Shown here one piece after another: positions 52,437 through 56,851 of a DNA stretch of 56,851 bases. Origin of the DNA: CAZHMN01 sp964533705 (GTDB taxonomy: Bacteria; Electryoneota; B3-LCP); NCBI GenBank assembly GCA_964533705.1, contig CAZHMN010000006.1:1-56851 (forward strand), in the 5' to 3' direction. Numbering within the stretch: position 1 is the first letter of the stretch; each line of letters starts with the position of its first letter. The notes beneath the pieces are model-generated. The model searched no databases and had not been told where the DNA came from. It saw only the letters and a list, made by a program, of their open reading frames with translations. The position numbers and the translations under genes were made by a program.

Positions 52437-53768
52437 CTAATTTATGGGAAAGGGCATCTTGGGTATTCCTCTGAATTTCCCCTTCATCTTTCCCATGCGC
52501 TTCATCATGGTCCGCAGTTGCTCGAATTGTTTTAGAAGTTGGTTGACGTCCTGAACCCGTGTACCCGAGCCCTGAGCGATCCTGCGGCGGCGACTGCCGT
52601 TAATGATGTGCGGTTTACGGCGTTCTTCCGCCGTCATTGAATAAACGATCGCTTCCGTGCGTTTCAGTTCCTTCTCATCGAGATTCAGGTCCTTAACCTG
52701 TTTGCCCATCCCCGGAACCATGCTCAAAAGCTGATCTAAAGATCCCATCTTGCGGATCTGCTTGAGCTGATCCAGAAAGTCCTCGAACGTAAATTCCGCC
52801 TTGGCAAGCTTTCGGGCCAACTGTTCCGCAGATTCCTGATCAACCGTTTCCTGGGCTCTTTCCACCAGCGTTACAATATCCCCCATACCCAGGATACGAG
52901 AGGCCATGCGATCGGGATGGAACTCCTCGAGAGCGTCGGGCTTTTCGCCGGTTCCGATGAAGCGGATAGGCTTGCCCGTAACGGCTCTCACCGACAAAGC
53001 CGCACCTCCCTTGGCATCACCGTCCAGCTTGGTCAGAACCACGCCGGTAAAGTCGAGCCTTTCCTGGAACTCCTGAGCCGCTTTTACGGCGTCCTGCCCG
53101 GCCATTCCATCAGCGACGTACAGGATTTCCGGTGGTGAAACCGCCTGTTGAATGCGTGACAATTCAGCCATCATCTCTTCATCAATGTGCAGGCGGCCCG
53201 CCGTATCCAGCAGAACCACGTCCCTGCCGTTGCGCCGCGCTTCGGAAAGCGCCCCTTTGCAAATCTCCACCGGATCAATGGTACCGGGCGCCCAGACGGG
53301 TATGTCCAATTGTCGGCCTAATTGCTTGAGCTGTTCAATGGCCGCGGGGCGATAAATGTCAGCGGCGACCAATAGAGGGAATTTTCCCTTCCTGCGAAGG
53401 TGCAGTGCCAGCTTGGCCGCCAGAGTGGTCTTTCCCGACCCCTGCAATCCCACAATCATCACCGGAACGGGCGGCAATCCGGAGAGATCAAGCTTGCTGT
53501 GCCCCTCGCCCAGGAGATGGATCAGCTCATCGTGGATGATCTTGATGACCTGCTGGCCGGGGGTGATACTCTTCAACACCTCCTGCCCGAGTGCTTTTTC
53601 TTGCACGCGGGAGATAAAATCCTTGACGACCTTGAAATTAACGTCGGCTTCGAGGAGAATGCGGCGAACCTCTCGCATGGACTCCCGTATATTGTCCTCG
53701 GTGAGTCGGCCGTGACCCCGCAGCTTGCGGAAAAAACTCTCGAACCTTGAGGTGAGCTGATCGAACAT
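52437..53768 (-). CDS. ffh: Signal recognition particle protein Ffh
   Basis: A 443-residue GTPase that targets nascent membrane and exported proteins. The N domain covers 1-90 and the G domain follows with GLQGSGKTTLAAKLA (G1), DTAGRLHIDEEMM (G3), TKLDGDAKGGAALS (G4) and FIGTGEKPDALEEF. The M domain starts about 325 with signal-sequence-binding helices and contains the RNA-binding GSRRRRIAQGSGT. The length is typical. The 234-base gap to rpsP has no gene and is AT-rich. Confidence 0.98.
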   Translation of the reverse strand: MFDQLTSRFESFFRKLRGHGRLTEDNIRESMREVRRILLEADVNFKVVKDFISRVQEKALGQEVLKSITPGQQVIKIIHDELIHLLGEGHSKLDLSGLPPVPVMIVGLQGSGKTTLAAKLALHLRRKGKFPLLVAADIYRPAAIEQLKQLGRQLDIPVWAPGTIDPVEICKGALSEARRNGRDVVLLDTAGRLHIDEEMMAELSRIQQAVSPPEILYVADGMAGQDAVKAAQEFQERLDFTGVVLTKLDGDAKGGAALSVRAVTGKPIRFIGTGEKPDALEEFHPDRMASRILGMGDIVTLVERAQETVDQESAEQLARKLAKAEFTFEDFLDQLKQIRKMGSLDQLLSMVPGMGKQVKDLNLDEKELKRTEAIVYSMTAEERRKPHIINGSRRRRIAQGSGTRVQDVNQLLKQFEQLRTMMKRMGKMKGKFRGIPKMPFPIN

Positions 53769-53825
53769 GAAGGGATTAGTTATTTTTCAAACTTAGCGGA
53801 GAAATCTGCCACAAATAAGTCCACG

Positions 53826-54335
53826 TCAAAACTTGCTTTTTATTGTTTCGATGATCGAACTCGTGGATAAACCTTTCACCATCTGCTCGCGAATGACTTC
53901 ACCGCCAGCAGCCTTAACCTCCGCCGCGCCGACGATTTCATCTTCGCGATATTCAGCACCCTTGACCAGTACGTCTGGCATAAGACCGGTAATAAGCCGC
54001 AAAGGAGTGTCTTCATCAAAAAGTGTAACGACGTCAACCTGGCGCAGGCAACTGAGTGCGAAAAGGCGGTCATCCTGCTTGAGGATCGGTCTGTTCTCGC
54101 CTTTAAGCCGTCTCGCCGAAGCGTCGCTGTTCAGGCCGACTACTAATCGGTCACCGCGCGAACGCGCCCTGAGCAAATAGTCAAAGTGCCCCGGGTGTAG
54201 AATATCAAATACACCGTTCGTAAAAACAACTTTCAATCCCCGCTGCTTCCACTTTTTCCGCAATTCGAAAAGTTGAGACCATTCCAGAATGATTTTTCCA
54301 GTCGTAAGACCCTTAGTGGTGGAAATACCAACCAT
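53826..54335 (-). CDS. rfaE2: D-glycero-beta-D-manno-heptose 1-phosphate adenylyltransferase
   Basis: A 169-residue nucleotidyltransferase that activates heptose-1-phosphate with ATP for LPS core synthesis. It has VVFTNGVFDILHPGHFDYL with the catalytic HxGH, GLNSDASARRLKGENRPI and VKGLSTSSIIETI. The ATG at 54335 is preferred. The frame opens at 54416 inside the tRNA gene, which is not real. It is the separate C-terminal half of the bifunctional HldE of other bacteria, with the kinase half encoded just upstream beyond a tRNA gene. Confidence 0.95.
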   Translation of the reverse strand: MVGISTTKGLTTGKIILEWSQLFELRKKWKQRGLKVVFTNGVFDILHPGHFDYLLRARSRGDRLVVGLNSDASARRLKGENRPILKQDDRLFALSCLRQVDVVTLFDEDTPLRLITGLMPDVLVKGAEYREDEIVGAAEVKAAGGEVIREQMVKGLSTSSIIETIKSKF

Positions 54336-54389
54336 CAGAACACTCGATCTGAATTCGCACTGCAGAAAAGGGATTTTAAGGGACTGTTT

Positions 54390-54466
54390 TGGTGGGCGAT
54401 ATTGGACTCGAACCAATGACCTCTGGTATGTGAGACCAGCGCTCTAACCAACTGAGCTAATCGCCC
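54390..54466 (-). tRNA. tRNA-Val (anticodon CAC)
   Basis: The minus strand has a complete cloverleaf: acceptor GGGCGAT with ATCGCCC, D-arm TAGCTCAGTTGGTTAGAGC, anticodon stem CTGGT / ACCAG with loop CTCACAT (anticodon CAC), T-loop GGTTCGAGTCC. The CCA end is encoded (54392-54390). It lies between hldA and rfaE2 with about 50 bases on each side. Confidence 0.96.
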
Positions 54467-54517
54467 CATATTAACTGATAATACGTGATATTCAAAAAAA
54501 TGTTGTCAAGGGAATAA

Positions 54518-55519
54518 TCACTCCAAACCATCTTTGAGGAGTTCCGCCAACAAACGATCCCGTTCTATAGGCACTACACCGACTTCGCCGCAAACGATGC
54601 CGGCGGCAAAATTAGCCAGCGTTGCAGCTTCCTTCAACGTCGCTTGTGCAATCATAGCGACCACAAACGTCGAAATAACCGTATCTCCAGCCCCCGATAC
54701 GTCGTGGATTTTCTTGGCGCGAGTGGGCACGTAATAGGGTTCTGCGTCCGGTCCGGAAAACAGAGTCATCCCTTTCTCACCCCGAGTGATCATGATTTGC
54801 CGGCAGTTGATTCTCTCAAATAACGTTTTGGCCGCATCCCAGAGATCCTGCTCCGATTGAATCTTAATCCCCAGAACCTGTTCGGTTTCTCGGGTATTCG
54901 GTTTAAACAGGTCAACTCCCACGAAATCGAAAAAATTATTGAATTTGGGATCAACTGCAACGAAGATACCATGCTCCCGGCTGATTTCAATGATCTCCCT
55001 GATCAGGCGCGGCGTCAGGACGCCTTTATTATAATCCTGCAAAATGACGCCGTTAATGCGACTAACGCTTTTCTTGAAGAAGTCCAACAATTTATCCTCA
55101 ACCTCTGCCGAAAGATCGGCTTTGGATTCGACGTCCGCACGCACGACGTGCTGATCATGAGCGATAATTCGGGTTTTTATTGTCGTCGGTCTGGCCGGAT
55201 CGGTGATCACCCCGTTGACGTCTACACCCAGCGAAGCGAATAAGTCACGAATCTGCCCTCCCGAAAAATCATCACCAACGACCCCGAGAGGAAGTGCCGA
55301 AGCTCCTAAATTGACGATGTTATTGGCAACGTTGGCGGCACCTCCCAGCTTGACAGTCTCAGAAGTCACTTCCACGACTGGAACAGGTGCTTCCGGAGAA
55401 ATGCGCTGCACACTCCCCCACATGTAGCTGTCAAGCATCAGATCACCGACCACGGCGATTCGCAGCGCATTTAAATCGTCAAAGAGCTTTCTTAATCGGG
55501 ATTGGCTAAATTTAGTCAT
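54518..55519 (-). CDS. hldA: D-glycero-beta-D-manno-heptose-7-phosphate kinase
   Basis: A 333-residue PfkB-family kinase that phosphorylates heptose-7-phosphate at C1. Typical segments are VVGDLMLDSYMWGSVQRISP (in part: GDLMLDSYMWGSVQRISPEA), PVPVVEVTSETVKLGGAANVA (in part: KLGGAANVANNIVNLGA), VDPKFNN, LFKPNTRE and the C-terminal GAGDTVI with the catalytic Asp. It matches the N-terminal half of HldE. It starts after GATAGGAGACG, and a promoter is visible upstream. Confidence 0.95.
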   Translation of the reverse strand: MTKFSQSRLRKLFDDLNALRIAVVGDLMLDSYMWGSVQRISPEAPVPVVEVTSETVKLGGAANVANNIVNLGASALPLGVVGDDFSGGQIRDLFASLGVDVNGVITDPARPTTIKTRIIAHDQHVVRADVESKADLSAEVEDKLLDFFKKSVSRINGVILQDYNKGVLTPRLIREIIEISREHGIFVAVDPKFNNFFDFVGVDLFKPNTRETEQVLGIKIQSEQDLWDAAKTLFERINCRQIMITRGEKGMTLFSGPDAEPYYVPTRAKKIHDVSGAGDTVISTFVVAMIAQATLKEAATLANFAAGIVCGEVGVVPIERDRLLAELLKDGLE

Positions 55520-55546
55520 CGTCTCCTATCACAATTTTGCTGCGTC

Positions 55547-55575
55547 AATATAACAATATTTTCCCAAGAATGCAA
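55547..55575 (-). promoter_or_regulatory. Promoter of hldA
   Basis: On the minus strand TTGCAT (55575-55570), 17 bases, TATATT (55552-55547), 28 bases before the ATG. Confidence 0.65.
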
Positions 55576-55671
55576 TAGATATTTTTTACCTAATCATAGT
55601 AGTTCATCTACTATCCAGCTTTGAATTCAAGGAAACTACACCTTGAAAGTCTAAATCGCTGAAGAATAAGT

Positions 55672-55698
55672 TAAAGTGTTCTTTAAAAAAGCCGATAA
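55672..55698 (+). promoter_or_regulatory. Sigma-28 (FliA) promoter
   Basis: TAAAGTGT, exactly 11 bases, GCCGATAA. The flagellar sigma consensus is TAAAGTTT-N11-GCCGATAA, so 15 of 16 positions agree. It lies before the MerR-type gene and the flagellin. Confidence 0.88.
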
Positions 55699-55742
55699 GA
55701 ATATTGAGACGACTGAAGAATAAAATCGGAAAGGGGGAAACA

Positions 55743-56102
55743 ATGAAACCAGGCAAGTTACCTGAGGAAACCCTTTATTCTATTGCCCAAGTCAACGCCA
55801 TCACGGGGGTGGCAAAGCCCACCATCAGATTTTGGGAAAAAGAATTTAGGGATTTCCTGAATCCCTTGCGAACTCAGGGTAACCAGCGGCGTTACAGTAG
55901 AACTGACATTGAGACCATCGAACGCATCAACCACCTGGTGCGTGTAGAAGGTTTCACGCTGGAGGGAGCCAGAAAGAAGATGGAATCCGAACTAAATGTG
56001 GAATCCAATTCAGTCACTCCCAATGAAGATCAATTGGCGAAACTGGCGGACACGATGTCTGATTACTTACTGAAGAAACTCCTCGAAAAAACAGCCGTGT
56101 GA
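55743..56102 (+). CDS. MerR-family transcriptional regulator
   Basis: About 119 residues from the ATG at 55743, preceded by AAAGGGGGAAAC. The winged-helix MerR domain has LYSIAQVNAITGVAKPTIRFWEKEF (in part: SIAQVNAITGVAKPTIRFW), GNQRRYSRTDIETIERI and VRVEGFTLEGARKKME. The C-terminal part is short and helical with no sensor cysteines, so it does not look like a metal sensor. Placed between a sigma-28 promoter and the flagellin, it probably tunes late flagellar genes. Confidence 0.9.
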   Translation: MKPGKLPEETLYSIAQVNAITGVAKPTIRFWEKEFRDFLNPLRTQGNQRRYSRTDIETIERINHLVRVEGFTLEGARKKMESELNVESNSVTPNEDQLAKLADTMSDYLLKKLLEKTAV

Positions 56103-56142
56103 AAGATTTATAACAAAATAATATATGAGGGGGTGAATCGAG

Positions 56143-56851
56143 ATGAGCACAAGAATTAATCACAACATCCTATCCATGACGGCACAGCGCAATATTTGGG
56201 AAACCCAGACCAATCTGGATCAGGCTGTGACCCGCCTGTCGTCAGGATTAAGGATCAATCACTCGTGGGACGATCCCGCAGGATTGGCAATTTCAGAACG
56301 CTTCCGGGCGCAAATCGCCTCGATGCAGGAAGCGGAACGGAATGCAAATTCCAACATCAACTTGATGCAGACGGCAGAAGGAGCCCTGGCTGTCCTCGAC
56401 GAAACCCTGGTTCGTCTGCGAGCTCTGGCGATCGAGGCAAGTAATGGATCACTGCTGAGTACAGATCGTCAAGCCCTGAACGTGGAATTCCAGCAGCTAT
56501 TGTCCGAAATCAATCGGGTCGCACAAGTGACCAACTACAATGGACTGCACTTGCTGGATGGCACATTTTCCAGCACCGGCATCAAATTCCATATCGGCAC
56601 CTACAACGTTCAGAACCAAGATTACTATCACGTAACATTCAACGCCATGACGGCGTCAGCACTCGGTCTGACCAGCTTGAGTCTGACGACCACAACCAAC
56701 GCTCAATCCGCGATTGATGCCATTGATACTGCCATCGAATCCAAGGATACGGAACGCACCAGACTCGGCGCTTACGTGGAGAGACTACAGGGAACTATCG
56801 AGCAACTGATGGTCGCCCGCGAAAACGCCACCGCATCCGAATCGCAGATCC
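56143..56851 (+). CDS. fliC: Flagellin, 3' end cut by the window edge
   Basis: Starts with ATG after GAGGGGGTGA, 40 bases after the MerR-type gene, and remains open to the right edge (236 codons). The N-terminal D0/D1 region is clear: MSTRINHNILSMTAQRN, QAVTRLSSGLRIN, DDPAGLAISERFRAQI, GALAVLDETLVRLRALAIEA and VTNYNGLHLLDG. A C-terminal D1-like helix begins about residue 210 (GAYVERLQGTIEQL), so the variable middle domain is short. Filament subunit. Confidence 0.96.
   Translation, partial: MSTRINHNILSMTAQRNIWETQTNLDQAVTRLSSGLRINHSWDDPAGLAISERFRAQIASMQEAERNANSNINLMQTAEGALAVLDETLVRLRALAIEASNGSLLSTDRQALNVEFQQLLSEINRVAQVTNYNGLHLLDGTFSSTGIKFHIGTYNVQNQDYYHVTFNAMTASALGLTSLSLTTTTNAQSAIDAIDTAIESKDTERTRLGAYVERLQGTIEQLMVARENATASESQI

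Noticed and set aside
1..56851. CRISPR array, prophage or complete insertion sequence
   Set aside because: No regularly spaced direct repeats, no transposase or integrase and no phage structural genes are visible anywhere in the window.

Overview
The window reads as a Gram-negative, flagellated, piliated bacterium from an FCB-type lineage, probably an uncultivated candidate phylum. The evidence is five secreted proteins ending in an Asn-Pro-Phe-Asn-Pro type sorting domain, a PorD (DUF4835)-like and a PorV-like protein, heptose (LPS) biosynthesis, TonB-dependent receptors and a flagellin. The phylum cannot be named from the sequence alone. TGA is a normal stop, so the genetic code is standard. 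One run of 100 N at 40760-40859 marks a scaffold join inside lon.

Layout. 1-9102 (+): a type IV pilus operon with a PilX-like protein (cut at the left edge), an Ig-repeat lipoprotein, PilT, a PilM/PilN/TPR fusion, a PilO/PilP-like fusion and a secretin, ending in a terminator. 9215-17527 (-): a B12-binding-type radical SAM enzyme, a family 9 glycosyltransferase, rho, folC, murI and a cell-wall amidase. 17624-18186 (+): a small TonB-C-domain protein behind a sigma-54 promoter. 18210-20397 (-): response regulator, zinc-ribbon protein and MltB-like transglycosylase, joined by 4-base overlaps. 20515-24613: an outer-membrane barrel with helix-hairpin-helix repeats, a PorV-like protein, a PorD-like protein and a small FnIII-like protein.

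24815-37674: a secretome island of exported proteins. It holds an FG-GAP protein, an M14 carboxypeptidase, a beta-helix protein broken by one in-frame TGA, an Omp28-like thioredoxin-fold protein, an M23 peptidase and a propeller protein. Five carry the same class of C-terminal sorting domain, and two of them share a nearly identical 620-bp 3' end. 37963-41080 (-): engB and lon. 41309-43138 (+): a HAD-like protein with a damaged active site and a propeller protein. 43315-49493 (-): a cobalamin-riboswitch operon with an ECF S component, a barrel with a degenerate plug and a BtuB-like receptor, followed by a solute-binding lipoprotein.

49512-55519 (-): ffh, rpsP (with a long acidic tail), khpA, rimM, trmD and rplS, with the heptose genes hldA and rfaE2 upstream, separated by a tRNA-Val gene. 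55672-56851 (+): a sigma-28 promoter, a MerR-type regulator and a flagellin cut by the right edge. Strong vegetative promoters in the window share the form TTGNNN, 17 bases, TATATT.
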